The notes: a model not told the origin generated them from the sequence alone. Counted from the stretch's first letter, positions 37,450 through 47,287 are shown. The stretch: 64,000 nucleotides of DNA from Aggregatibacter actinomycetemcomitans (GCF_003130205.1 NZ_NRDF01000008.1:33355-97354), one strand, 5' to 3'. Made by a program: numbers and translations.

Positions 37450-40400
37450 TTATGCAGCCTCCGCTATTTTTTCGATATTCACCAAGAAAGTCTTATATTC
37501 AGGGGTTTGTGTGACGGATTCGCCCCAAGATGGCGTTAACGTATTGGTTGAGAAACCTCTGTTACCTTTGCCATTTAATGCTTTCATATTCCAGTGAATC
37601 GGAATGCCCACATGGTGTACTGTTTTACCATTGACTTCTAACGCTTTCAGACGTTTGGTCACAACGGCAACGGCTTTGATATAACCCCGTTTGGAGCTAA
37701 TACGTATCATGTCGCCTTTTTGAATACCTTTTTCTTCTGCCAGTTTTTCACCGATTTCCACAAATTGTTGCGGTTGTGCGATGATGTTAATGGCAGATTG
37801 CGCCGTCCAGCTGTGGAAGTGCTCGGTTAAACGGTAAGTTGTCGCCACAAACGGATACTCTTTGTTTGAGCCGATAAATTCACGATCTTCTTTGTAAATA
37901 CGCACCGTCGGATCCGATACCACATTCGGATGAAGCGGATTCGTATCAATCGGGCTTTCAATCGGTTCATAGTGTTCCGGGAACGGTCCGCTATTGATTT
38001 TGTCAACAGCAAACAAACGTCCCACCCCTTCGGCAGACATCATAAACGGACCGGTGTCGGAACCCGGCGGTTGTGTACCGTAGTCGGCAATATCAAACCA
38101 GTTCCAGTTTTTACCGTTCCATTTGATCAGTTGACGGTGTTTATCCCAAGGATTACCGTTAATATCCAAAGAGGCGCGGCTATAAAGCACCCGACGATTT
38201 GCCGGCCATGCAAAGCCCCAACCTAAGGTACAACCTAAACCGGATGGGTCGGAATTGTCGCGATTTTCCGTTTGGTTACCTTTCTCCGTCCACTGACCGA
38301 CATATAGCCAGTTTCCGGAGGTTGTCGTACCGTCATCACGCAGGTGGGCAAAAGCGTTCAGCAATTGACCTTTTTTATACATCAGATTGCCGTTGGCATC
38401 ATACAAATCTTCCAGCGCATAACCGTTCAGTTCTTTGGCTAATTCTGTCGGTGATGGAGAATGCGGAATGTCATAGTTCCAGTTCATTGCTTCAAATGAC
38501 TCAATACCGCGACCGCCTTCTTTCTTGTAAAGCTCATGCATTTCTTCACGAATCATGGAGAAAATATCCGCATCCGGTAAAGCTTCACCCGGTTGGTCAC
38601 AGGATTTTTGGTGCCATTGCGCCCAACGACCGGAGTTCGCGATGGAACCGTCTTCCTCTGCGAAACAGGTGGTCGGCAAGCGGAAGACTTCCGTTTGAAT
38701 TTTGGACGAATCCACATCGTTGGATTCGCCGAAGTTTTTCCAGAATTCGGAGCTTTCGGTTTGTAACGGATCCAGCACGATTAAGTATTTCAATTTACTC
38801 ATACCGGCAACGGTTTTGTTTTTGTTCGGCAATGAGTTTAATACGTTGAAACCTTGTAAAATCCAACCGTGCATTTCGCCGTCGTGCATCATTTTCACAT
38901 GAGTAATCGGGTCATATACGCGATCCACTTTTGGCAGATAATCAAAGCCCCAGCCGTTTTCTTTGGTCGCTTTATCGCCATAGAAGGTTTTCATCATACT
39001 GATGAAGAATTTCGGCGTATTGCGATAGTAGTTAATTTGATTCGGCACGATGTCTTTCGGCGTAATCGCATTAATAAACTGATCGAATGAACTTTCTTTT
39101 TCTGTCGGTAAACGCATATAGCCCGGCAACATGGTCGGTAATAAGCCCATATCGGTAGTACCCTGTACGTTAGAGTGACCGCGCAAGGCGTTAATTCCGC
39201 CGCCCGGCATACCGATATTGCCTAATAACAATTGGATCATTGCCATGGAGCGAATATTTTGCGTACCGATTGTATGTTCGGTAAAGCCTAACGCATACAA
39301 ATGCGTCATGGTTTTATTCGGCGCGGAAGTCTCACCGATTTCCTTACAAATTTGTAAGAACAGTTTTTGTTTTACACCGGTAATATTTTCAACCACTTCA
39401 GGCGTATAACGGGCAACATGTTCTTTCAAAACATTAATTACACAACGCGGATCCTGTAATGTCATATCCCGTTTCGGATGACCGTTTTCATCAAATTGGT
39501 AGTTCCAAGTGGATTTGTCGTAACTGTGTTTTTCCTCATCAAAACCTGAGAATAAACCGTCTTCAAATTTGTAACCTTCGTTTACCAAATAAGCGGCGTT
39601 AGTGTAATGTTTTACATATTCATGTTGAATCTGATTGGTTTCCAGCAAATAACGAATTACCCCCATTAAGAATGCAATATCGGAGCCGGAACGAATTGGT
39701 GCGTGTAAGTCGGCAACCGAAGCCGTACGGTTGAAGCGTGGATCCACAACGATGATTTTCGCACCGTTTTTCTTCGCTTCAATTGCCCAACGGAAGCCGA
39801 CAGGGTGGGCTTCGGCAGGGTTACCGCCTTGAACAAGAATAAGATTGGCGTTTTTGATATCAACCCAGTTATTTGTCATGGCACCGCGACCAAATGATGG
39901 AGCAAGACTTGCTACCGTTGGTCCGTGTCAAGTGTTCGCTTGGTTACATACCGGCAGCATCCCCAACATTCGAATCCACTTATGGGTTAGCAGCGCGGCC
40001 TCATTACTGATTGCCGATGCCGTCATCATCCCCGTACTGGTCCAGCGGTTGACGATATTGCCCGCTTCATTTTTCTCGACAAAATTGGCGTCGCGGTCAT
40101 CTTTCATCAGGCGGGCAATGCGTTTAATCGCATCATGCCAGGAAAGGCGTTCCCATTTGTCGGAACCCGGTGCACGATATTGCGGATATAAGGCGCGGCT
40201 TTCACTATTAACAAAGTCTAACGCACCGGCACCTTTAGGGCACAATGCGCCACGGCTGATCGGATGATCCGGGTCGCCTTCAATATGGAATAATTTAGAA
40301 CGGGTATTGGTACTCGTATGACTACTTAATGTATTGGATGGTGTTCCTGTGCTGTACATCAACATACCGCAGCTTACGGCGCAGTAAGTACAGGTTTGGC

Positions 40401-40539
40401 GTGATTCTTTGGCACGCAATAATTTATATTCGCGTGGTGCCGCCAAGGCCGTTGATGGCGCAAAGCCTAACATCGCAATGGATGTTCCCGCCATTCCTCC
40501 GGCACAGACCTTAAAGAATTTTCTTCTACTGATCTGCAT
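37450..40539 (-). CDS. fdnG: Formate dehydrogenase-N catalytic subunit, selenocysteine-containing
   Basis: This exported molybdopterin enzyme oxidises formate in the periplasm. The reading frame contains TGA at 39928-39930, in the context CNQANT-TGA-HGPTVA, which is selenocysteine 204 by homology to FdnG/FdoG. The total is 1029 residues. The N-terminus is a Tat signal ([18 protein letters not shown]), then a [4Fe-4S] motif [10 protein letters not shown] with a later CPKG. I chose ATG 40539; a start at 40560 would add MSMWGVF before the twin arginines. The fdnGHI genes are tightly packed and divergent from fdhD. Confidence 0.96.
39882..39930 (-). promoter_or_regulatory. Selenocysteine insertion (SECIS) hairpin of fdnG
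   Basis: Starting about 14 bases after the UGA the mRNA reads GGUAGCAAGUCUUGCUCC, a hairpin with GG-AGCA/UGCU-CC pairing and an AGUCU loop of the kind bound by SelB. It looks more stable than the one in fdhF. Confidence 0.75.
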
Positions 40540-40553
40540 AAATACTCCCCACA

Positions 40554-40575
40554 TCGACAAAGAATGTTTTGTCGA
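40554..40575. promoter_or_regulatory. Perfect palindrome just upstream of fdnG
   Basis: TCGACAAA (40554-40561) and TTTGTCGA (40568-40575), 15 bases before the fdnG ATG. It lies in the 240-base divergent region with fdhD and could be an operator or a leader hairpin that affects translation. The bound factor is unknown. Confidence 0.45.
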
Positions 40576-40780
40576 CCTCTTTTTTGATAGTTATAAATTC
40601 GTATCTGAGTAGATAATTTACGATCGGTTTTGTTAAAATCACATGATATTTAAGCAAAATCGAAGCTAAATAAATGATGTGATATGTTAAATATCTGTTA
40701 TACATTTGTTAGCGGTGGGTAGAATACCTATTTTTTCTACGGAAATCTATAAGTAATAATAGTTATAATGGGATAAAATT

Positions 40781-41605
40781 TTGAACTGGATCACAAAAAA
40801 AGTAATTTTTTTTATCAAAAAATTAACAAATGAGAAACAAAATCAAAACACAATCATCATCTCCGAGAAACAAGAAACCCTCGCAAAAGAGGTGCCTGTG
40901 GCGCTGGTTTATAATGATATTTCCCATACGGTAATGATGTGTTCGCCCCGTGATTTAGAGGATTTCGCTATGGGATTTTCGCTATCGGAAGGCATTATTG
41001 AAAAACCGAGTGATATTTATAGTATTGATATTGAAGAAGTTTGTAACGGCATTGAAGCCAGAGTCGAATTAGCCACCCGCTGTTTTGTGGCACTGAAAGA
41101 TCATCGTCGCACCTTAACCGGGCGAACCGGTTGCGGCATTTGTGGCGCAGAGCAGTTACAGCAGGTTTATAAAAACGTTGCCAAGTTAGACCGCACTTTA
41201 ACCTTCGATGTAGCGCAACTGGAAGATTGTTTGGAACAATTGCAGAAATCGCAGGAATTGGGTAAACAAACCGGTTCTACACATGCCGCCGGTTTCTTTT
41301 CTTTAGACGGTAAATTACTTGCCATTCGGGAAGATGTAGGGCGTCATGTGGCGTTGGATAAATTACTCGGTTGGCACGCTAAAGCGGGCAAACCGCAAGG
41401 TTTCATCGTCGTTACCAGCCGCGCCGGCTATGAGATGGTTCAAAAAACCGTGTCCGCCGGCGTGGAAATGTTGGTGGCGATTTCGGCATCAACGGATTTG
41501 GCGGTGCAAATGGCGGAACAATATAACTTAACCCTGATAGGCTTTGCCAGAGCGGGGCGCGCTACGGTTTACAGCGGTAGAGCGCGGTTACGGATTTGTG
41601 ATTAA
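40781..41605 (+). CDS. fdhD: Sulfur carrier/sulfurtransferase FdhD
   Basis: FdhD delivers sulfur from IscS to the Mo/W cofactor and is required for formate dehydrogenase activity. The 274-residue protein has the redox motif TGCGICG (Cys118 and Cys121), the [14 protein letters not shown] block and the [11 protein letters not shown] block. The start appears to be TTG 40781 (MNWITKK). No ATG lies before the conserved core, so a non-ATG start is needed. It is divergent from fdnG and would serve both FdnG and FdhF. Confidence 0.93.
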   Translation: MNWITKKVIFFIKKLTNEKQNQNTIIISEKQETLAKEVPVALVYNDISHTVMMCSPRDLEDFAMGFSLSEGIIEKPSDIYSIDIEEVCNGIEARVELATRCFVALKDHRRTLTGRTGCGICGAEQLQQVYKNVAKLDRTLTFDVAQLEDCLEQLQKSQELGKQTGSTHAAGFFSLDGKLLAIREDVGRHVALDKLLGWHAKAGKPQGFIVVTSRAGYEMVQKTVSAGVEMLVAISASTDLAVQMAEQYNLTLIGFARAGRATVYSGRARLRICD

Positions 41606-41653
41606 TGCTGCCTTGGACTAAAATAATGCCATGTATTTACGGCACTTTTTCTT

Positions 41654-42652
41654 ATGAATAAACATAAACGCCCCACCTTACAAGATATTGCCGATTATCT
41701 CGGTATCACGAAAATGACCATCAGCCGCTATTTGCGTAACCCCGATTCCGTGGCGAACGGCACACAGGCGCGCATTGCTGAAGCCATTGAACGTTTCGGC
41801 TATATTCCCAATCGCGCGCCGGACATTTTGTCCAATGCCAAGAGTCGGGCGATCGGCGTATTGGTGCCGTCACTGACCAACCAGGTGTTCGCCGATGTGA
41901 TCCGCGGCATTGAACAGGTTACCGATAAAGCGGGCTATCAAACCATGTTGGCACACTACGGCTACAGCGAAGAAAAAGAAGAGCAGCGCATTGAAAGCCT
42001 GCTTTCCTATAACGTAGACGGCATTATTTTGTCGGAAAGTCATCATTCCGAAAGAACCAAAAAAATGCTGAAAATAGCGAATATTCCAGTGATTGAAATT
42101 ATGGATACGACCGAAGTGGGCATTCAGCAAGTCGTCGGCTTTGATAATATTGCGGCGGCACAGGCCATGGTGGAAACCATGATTAATCGCGGACATCGCA
42201 ATGTGGCATATTTTGCTGCCCGTCAGGACAAACGCACCCGATTACGTCAACAGGGCTATGAAAATGCCATGACAAAGCATCAATTAACGCCACAGGTGAT
42301 CGCCACCAAAGCGCATTCTTCTTTTACCTTGGGCGGAGAATTGTTACATCAGGCGCTCGCCAAATTTCCACCGTTGGACGGCATTTTTTGCACCAATGAT
42401 GACATCGCCATCGGCGCGATTTTCGAATGCCGGCGTTTAGGTATTAAGGTTCCTGCACAAATCGCCGTGGCAGGCTTTCACGGACACGACGTGGGGCAAT
42501 CCATCACGCCGCAACTTGCCACGGTCATCACGCCGCGTCTGGAAATCGGGCGAATTGCCGCGCAGGAATTACTGGCGCGCATTAACGACATCCCGGCGCA
42601 AAGTGCGATTATTAACTTGGGTTATCAGATTCATTTGGGCGAAAGCATTTAA
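41654..42652 (+). CDS. gntR: LacI-family gluconate repressor GntR
   Basis: A 332-residue repressor with an N-terminal LacI-type helix-turn-helix (TLQDIADYLGITKMTISRYL) and hinge (ARIAEAIERFGYIPNRAP). A periplasmic-binding-like effector domain follows, probably for gluconate or gluconate-6-phosphate. It lies next to gntK and gntP, whose intergenic region carries two matching palindromic operators. It converges on gntK across a long hairpin. It is about 50 bases after fdhD and is probably a separate unit. Confidence 0.92.
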   Translation: MNKHKRPTLQDIADYLGITKMTISRYLRNPDSVANGTQARIAEAIERFGYIPNRAPDILSNAKSRAIGVLVPSLTNQVFADVIRGIEQVTDKAGYQTMLAHYGYSEEKEEQRIESLLSYNVDGIILSESHHSERTKKMLKIANIPVIEIMDTTEVGIQQVVGFDNIAAAQAMVETMINRGHRNVAYFAARQDKRTRLRQQGYENAMTKHQLTPQVIATKAHSSFTLGGELLHQALAKFPPLDGIFCTNDDIAIGAIFECRRLGIKVPAQIAVAGFHGHDVGQSITPQLATVITPRLEIGRIAAQELLARINDIPAQSAIINLGYQIHLGESI

Positions 42653-42716
42653 AAGTGCGGTAATTTTTTCAAGCGTTTTTCAATCGCAAAAACACTTAGA
42701 AAAACAACCGCACTTT
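42652..42716. terminator. Inverted uptake-signal terminator between gntR and gntK
   Basis: AAAGTGCGGT (42652-42661) and ACCGCACTTT (42707-42716), with inner pairing around AAGCGTTTTTC. It stands between converging genes and its first bases overlap the gntR stop. Confidence 0.7.
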
Positions 42717-42721
42717 TTGCC

Positions 42722-43240
42722 TTAGGAAAGATAAGGTTTCAGTGCCTGAACGCAACGCGCTACAACCTCTTCAAAAGAGGCGTCAATATCGATGGCGATC
42801 ACATCCGGTTCATCCGCCCCCGGCACTTCCAGCGTATCAAACTGACTTTTCAACATGGATTCTTTCATATAATGCCCTTTGCGTTGGCGCATACGTTCCA
42901 GAATCACATCATAAGATCCTTGTAAAAAGAGGAACTTCACATTGCGGTTGCCGTGACGGATTTGGTCACGGTATTTCTTCTTGAGGGCGGAACAAACGAT
43001 AATGCCCATCTCGCTTTTTTGCTCCAGGCTAAATGCCGCATCGCGGATACGCTCCAACCAAGGCGCCCGATCTTCATCATTGAGCGGATGTCCTTCGCCC
43101 ATTTTTATGATATTGGCGCGCGGGTGCAGATCATCGCCATCAATCAGTTTTATCTCCAAACGACGTGCTACTTCCGTCCCCACTGATGTTTTTCCTGTAC
43201 TGGAAACTCCCATTAAAATAATGCTTTTGCCTGTTGCCAT
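42722..43240 (-). CDS. gntK: Gluconokinase
   Basis: Phosphorylates gluconate to 6-phosphogluconate for the pentose phosphate or Entner-Doudoroff pathway. It has 172 residues, the normal size. The P-loop GVSSTGKTS has Lys17. The DGDDLHP, GHPLNDEDRAPWL and CSALKKKYRD blocks are typical. It is divergent from gntP and shares its control region with two GntR palindromes and a CRP site. Confidence 0.95.
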   Translation of the reverse strand: MATGKSIILMGVSSTGKTSVGTEVARRLEIKLIDGDDLHPRANIIKMGEGHPLNDEDRAPWLERIRDAAFSLEQKSEMGIIVCSALKKKYRDQIRHGNRNVKFLFLQGSYDVILERMRQRKGHYMKESMLKSQFDTLEVPGADEPDVIAIDIDASFEEVVARCVQALKPYLS

Positions 43241-43290
43241 TGTGATTTCCTTTTTCGTGAAATTCTGAATCAGCTTAGCTTAACGTAAAA

Positions 43291-43306
43291 ATGTTATCGG
43301 TAACAA
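43291..43306. promoter_or_regulatory. GntR operator 1 (gntK side)
   Basis: ATGTTATCGGTAACAA is a near-perfect palindrome like E. coli GntR/IdnR sites (ATGTTACCGGTAACAA type). It is about 50 bases upstream of the gntK start. Confidence 0.75.
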
Positions 43307-43364
43307 TATTTATATGATAAAAAATGCCATTCATTGCTGAATATGTCGCATAAATATAATTTTT

Positions 43365-43380
43365 TGTGATTGTGATCACA
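43365..43380. promoter_or_regulatory. CRP-cAMP site in gntK-gntP region
   Basis: TGTGATTGTGATCACA matches the CRP consensus TGTGA-N6-TCACA exactly. It is placed to activate gntP: with a -10 at TATGTT (43421), it centres near -61. Confidence 0.8.
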
Positions 43381-43397
43381 TTTTTAAATGCTGTTTA

Positions 43398-43426
43398 TTT
43401 ACCAAAAGTCGGCAAAAAGGTATGTT
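43398..43426 (+). promoter_or_regulatory. Likely gntP promoter
   Basis: TTTACC (43398-43403), 17 bases, then TATGTT (43421-43426). The -10 overlaps operator 2, which would let GntR block polymerase. Confidence 0.5.
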
Positions 43427-43437
43427 ACCGATAACAT
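43422..43437. promoter_or_regulatory. GntR operator 2 (gntP side)
   Basis: ATGTTACCGATAACAT is a palindrome related to operator 1 and about 115 bp from its centre-to-near edge, so looping by a tetrameric LacI-type repressor is possible. It lies 20 bases before gntP. Confidence 0.78.
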
Positions 43438-43457
43438 TATCAACATAAGGAATTATT

Positions 43458-44807
43458 ATGTTAATTTTTATTATGATCGCAGCAGTGCTTTTACTTCTGC
43501 TATTAATTATCAAATTTAAAATGCATGCCTTTGTGGCGTTAATTTTAGTCAGTTTATTGACCGCACTTGCCGCAGGAATTGCCGTGGATAAAATCCTGCC
43601 GACCATGTTAACCGGCTTCGGTAACACCTTGGCGTCCGTGGCGTTATTAGTCGGTTTGGGTACCATGATCGGGCGTTTATTGGAAGTCACCGGCGGGGCA
43701 AAAGTGCTTGCGGATACGTTGATTAATAAATTCGGCGAAAAGAAAGCGCCTTTTGCGCTGGGGATTGCCGCGTTGCTGTTCGGCTTCCCGATTTTCTTTG
43801 ATGCCGGTCTGGTGGTCATGTTGCCTATCGTCTTTAGTGTCGCAAAACGTTTCGGTGGTTCCGTCTTGCGTTATGCCTTCCCAGTTGCCGGTGCTTTTGC
43901 GGTCATGCACGCGTTTTTACCGCCGCATCCGGGTCCGGTGGCTTCCGGTGATTTACTCGGCGTGAATATGGGCTTGATGGTGATTGTTGGCTTAATTTGC
44001 GCGATCCCGACCTGGTACATCGGTACTTATTTGTTCAGTATGTACATCAGTAAAAAATTTTTTGTGGAACTGCCGAAAACCTTTTTGAACACCGCCGCCA
44101 TCAGCGAAACCTCCGTGCAAAATCCACCGGCGTTTGGGCGCGTTCTGTTTATTTTGGTTTTACCGATTTTCCTTATTTTGTTTGATACCGGGTTAAATAC
44201 CCTCAGCGTGGCAAAAGTGATTGACGGTTCTTCCTTGTGGGTCGAAAGCCTGCGCCTCATCGGCAAAACCCCGATCGCGTTATTAATCACATTATTAATT
44301 GCCATTGCCTTATTGCGCGGAGAACGCAGTTATGAACAAATCGAAAGCCTTTGTAACAGTGCGCTGGGACCGATTTGCTCCATTATTTTAGTGACCGGTG
44401 CGGGCGGTATGTTCGGTGGCGTATTGCGCGCCAGCGGCATCGGCGATGAGTTATCCGCCATGTTGTCAAATACCGGTATGCCGATCATCATCGCCGCCTT
44501 TATTATTTCTATGGCATTGCGTGTGGCACAAGGTTCGGCAACGGTAGCCCTGACTACTGCAGCCGCATTAATCGCCCCGACCGTTGCCGCCGCAACCGAT
44601 CTCAGCCAATTGGATTTATGTTTTATCGTGATTGCCATTGCCTCCGGCGCCACCGTATTCTCCCATGTGAACGACAGCGGTTTCTGGTTAATAAGCCGTT
44701 TCTTGGAAATGGACACCAAAACCACGTTAAAAACCTGGACCATGTTGGAAACCTCCATCGGTTTTGTCGGTTTTATTATCGCTTTAATCGGTAGCATTAT
44801 TTTCTAA
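43458..44807 (+). CDS. gntP: Gluconate permease (GntP family)
   Basis: A 449-residue proton-driven gluconate transporter with about 12 hydrophobic helices. Family landmarks are MLTGFGNTLASVALLVGLGTMIGRLLEVTGGA near the N-terminus, FGFPIFFDAGLVVMLPIVFSVA, LPPHPGPVA, and HVNDSGFWLISRFLEMD near the C-terminus. AAGGAATTATT precedes the ATG. Whether it is the high- or low-affinity type (GntP, GntT or GntU) cannot be told from sequence alone. Confidence 0.92.
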   Translation: MLIFIMIAAVLLLLLLIIKFKMHAFVALILVSLLTALAAGIAVDKILPTMLTGFGNTLASVALLVGLGTMIGRLLEVTGGAKVLADTLINKFGEKKAPFALGIAALLFGFPIFFDAGLVVMLPIVFSVAKRFGGSVLRYAFPVAGAFAVMHAFLPPHPGPVASGDLLGVNMGLMVIVGLICAIPTWYIGTYLFSMYISKKFFVELPKTFLNTAAISETSVQNPPAFGRVLFILVLPIFLILFDTGLNTLSVAKVIDGSSLWVESLRLIGKTPIALLITLLIAIALLRGERSYEQIESLCNSALGPICSIILVTGAGGMFGGVLRASGIGDELSAMLSNTGMPIIIAAFIISMALRVAQGSATVALTTAAALIAPTVAAATDLSQLDLCFIVIAIASGATVFSHVNDSGFWLISRFLEMDTKTTLKTWTMLETSIGFVGFIIALIGSIIF

Positions 44808-44830
44808 CATCATCCATTATCCATTTATTT

Positions 44831-44854
44831 AAAGCGCATCATGATGGTGCGCTT
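44831..44854 (+). terminator. Terminator after gntP
   Basis: AAAGCGCATC pairs with GATGGTGCGCTTT (one bulge), followed by TTCC. It has no uptake signal, unlike most terminators here. Confidence 0.65.
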
Positions 44855-44912
44855 TTCCATATAAAAAACCATCGTGAAAAACCACCGCACTTTTCCCCGT
44901 CCTTTTCTTTCA

Positions 44913-44940
44913 TTGTATTTTGAATAGAAATTGCTATAAT
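44913..44940 (+). promoter_or_regulatory. uvrD promoter
   Basis: TTGTAT (44913-44918), 16 bases, then TATAAT (44935-44940) with an extended TGC in front of the -10. Confidence 0.65.
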
Positions 44941-44945
44941 TTAGC

Positions 44946-44961
44946 CTGTACAAAAAAACAG
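44946..44961. promoter_or_regulatory. LexA (SOS) box upstream of uvrD
   Basis: CTGTACAAAAAAACAG fits CTG-N10-CAG and lies directly after the -10, where LexA would block initiation. E. coli uvrD is also under LexA. Confidence 0.75.
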
Positions 44962-44980
44962 TATTTATGTGTGATAAGGT

Positions 44981-47155
44981 ATGGATTTTGCAGAATTATT
45001 AGACGGGCTGAACGATAAACAACGGGAGGCGGTGAGTGCGCCCTTGGGGAATTATTTGGTGCTGGCGGGGGCGGGGAGCGGTAAGACCCGTGTACTGACA
45101 CATCGCATTGCGTGGTTGATCGGTGTTGAAGGTATTTCCGAAGGCAGTATTATGGCGGTGACCTTTACCAACAAAGCCGCCGCAGAAATGCGTCATCGTA
45201 TTGAATCCGTGTTATCTGATGGCAATCAACGCCTGTTTGGTATGTGGGTCGGCACCTTTCATAGCACTGCCCATCGATTGCTACGCGCCCATCACCTTGA
45301 TGCGGATCTGCCGCAAGATTTCCAGATTTTGGATTCGGAAGATCAGTTGCGTTTAATCAAACGCTTAATGAAACTGCACAATTTCGACGAAAAAAGTTTT
45401 CCACCGAAACAAGCCTGTTGGTACATCAATAATAAGAAAGATGAAGGGCTGCGTCCGAATCACATTGACGATCACAACGATCGTCAGGAACGTGAATGGA
45501 TCAAAATTTATCAAATTTATCAGGATGCCTGCGATCGTGCAGGGTTGGTGGATTTTGCCGAAATTTTATTACGTTCTTACGAACTGTTTTTACACAAACC
45601 GCTGATTTTGCAACGTTATCAACAACGTTTTCAGCATATTTTGGTGGATGAGTTCCAAGATACCAACAAAATTCAATATGAATGGATTCGCTTGCTGGCG
45701 GGCAAAACCGGCAAAGTGATGATTGTGGGCGATGACGACCAGTCTATTTACGGCTGGCGCGGTGCAAAAATTGAAAATATTCAGTTATTTTTAAAAGATT
45801 TTGCCAACGCACAAACTATTCGTCTGGAACAAAATTACCGTTCCACCATGAACATTTTGCAAGCTGCCAATGAATTGATCGCCAACAACAGCAATCGTTT
45901 GGGGAAAAATTTGTGGTCGGAAGGCAATCAGGGCGAACCGGTGGGCATTTACGCCGCCTTCAATGAATTGGATGAAGCATTGTTTGTGGCTTCACAAATC
46001 AAGACTTGGATTGAAGACGGCGGTAAATTAAACGATTGTGCCATTTTATACCGTAGTAACAGCCAGTCACGAGTGATTGAAGAAGCGCTGATTCGTTCGC
46101 AAATTCCGTATCGCATTTATGGTGGGATGCGCTTCTTTGAACGGCAGGAAATTAAAGATGCCTTGGCTTATTTACGGTTAATCGCCAATCGACAGGACGA
46201 TGCTGCCTTTGAGCGGGTCATTAATACGCCACCGCGCGGCATTGGCGATCGCACGTTGGATACCTTGCGCAATCTTACCCGTGAACATCAAATCACCTTA
46301 TGGCAAGCCACCAATCTGGCGCTTCAGGAAAACAAACTCGCCGGGCGCGCCGCTACGGCATTGTTACGCTTTATGGAGTTAATTAATTCTTTGCAGCGGG
46401 ACACGGAAGAAATGCCGTTGTTTGCGCAAACGGATTTTGTGATTAAGCATTCCGGGTTGTATCAAATGTACAAACAGGAAAAGGGCGAAAAAGGGGAGGT
46501 GCGTATTGAAAACCTGGAAGAATTGGTGTCTGCCGCCCGTGAATTTATCAAACCTGAAGACGCGGAAGATATGACGGATCTGACGGCATTTTTAACTCAC
46601 GCTTCATTGGAGGCGGGCGAGGAGCAGGCTGCGCCACATCAGGCTTGCGTCGAAATGATGACGCTGCATTCGGTAAAAGGCTTGGAGTTTCCGCGTGTTT
46701 TCATGATTGGCGTGGAAGAAGGATTATTCCCGAGTTTCCGTTCTTTTGAAGAAGCGGGGCGTCTGGAAGAAGAGCGCCGTTTGGCATACGTCGGGATTAC
46801 CCGCGCCAAGCAGAAACTCACCATTTCTTATGCGGAAAGCCGCCGTTTATATGGCAAGGAAGAACGTCATTTGCCTTCCCGTTTTATCACCGAATTACCC
46901 CAGCAATGTTTGCAGGAAATCCGTTTACGCGGTACCGTTACCCGTGCGTTAAATCAAGCGAAAATCGGAAGTGTTGCGCCGGTTGTGGGGGGAAGCGAAT
47001 GGAAAATGGGGCAGAAAGTGAAACACGAAAAATTCGGTTTCGGTACGGTGATCAATGTGGAAGGTGCAGACAACAATTTACGCCTGCAAATTGCTTTCCA
47101 GAATCAGGGCATTAAATGGTTGATTGCCCATTTGGCGAAGTTGGAGAAAGTATAA
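44981..47155 (+). CDS. uvrD: DNA helicase II (UvrD)
   Basis: A superfamily 1 3'-5' helicase for nucleotide excision and mismatch repair and for clearing RecA. It has 724 residues, the usual length. Motifs seen are LAGAGSGKTRVL (Walker A, Lys35), VDEFQDTNKIQYEW (Walker B), GDDDQSIYGWRGA (motif III), EQNYRST (motif IV), LMTLHSVKGLEFP-like MTLHSVKGLEF, and YVGITRAKQ (motif VI). The C-terminal Tudor-like region (MGQKVKHEKFGFGTV) that contacts RNA polymerase is present. It is a single gene with its own LexA-controlled promoter. Confidence 0.97.
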   Translation: MDFAELLDGLNDKQREAVSAPLGNYLVLAGAGSGKTRVLTHRIAWLIGVEGISEGSIMAVTFTNKAAAEMRHRIESVLSDGNQRLFGMWVGTFHSTAHRLLRAHHLDADLPQDFQILDSEDQLRLIKRLMKLHNFDEKSFPPKQACWYINNKKDEGLRPNHIDDHNDRQEREWIKIYQIYQDACDRAGLVDFAEILLRSYELFLHKPLILQRYQQRFQHILVDEFQDTNKIQYEWIRLLAGKTGKVMIVGDDDQSIYGWRGAKIENIQLFLKDFANAQTIRLEQNYRSTMNILQAANELIANNSNRLGKNLWSEGNQGEPVGIYAAFNELDEALFVASQIKTWIEDGGKLNDCAILYRSNSQSRVIEEALIRSQIPYRIYGGMRFFERQEIKDALAYLRLIANRQDDAAFERVINTPPRGIGDRTLDTLRNLTREHQITLWQATNLALQENKLAGRAATALLRFMELINSLQRDTEEMPLFAQTDFVIKHSGLYQMYKQEKGEKGEVRIENLEELVSAAREFIKPEDAEDMTDLTAFLTHASLEAGEEQAAPHQACVEMMTLHSVKGLEFPRVFMIGVEEGLFPSFRSFEEAGRLEEERRLAYVGITRAKQKLTISYAESRRLYGKEERHLPSRFITELPQQCLQEIRLRGTVTRALNQAKIGSVAPVVGGSEWKMGQKVKHEKFGFGTVINVEGADNNLRLQIAFQNQGIKWLIAHLAKLEKV

Positions 47156-47193
47156 TTTTTGCTTTGTTGTCGATGAGAAAAAAGTGCGGTCAT

Positions 47194-47210
47194 AAAAAAC
47201 AATGTTTTTT
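47194..47210 (+). terminator. Possible terminator after uvrD
   Basis: AAAAAAC (47194-47200), AAT, GTTTTTT (47204-47210), directly after a single uptake signal. The stem is AT-rich and weak. Confidence 0.4.
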
Positions 47211-47287
47211 AACGTTAGCTTTGACAACGGCCTCAAAGGGGTGAATAAATTATCTCAGTGATTTATGAATAATTTTACGGGCACTTT

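Noticed and set aside
39928..40560. A separate 210-residue Tat-exported protein upstream of fdnG
   Set aside because: It is the N-terminal part of fdnG before its in-frame selenocysteine UGA.
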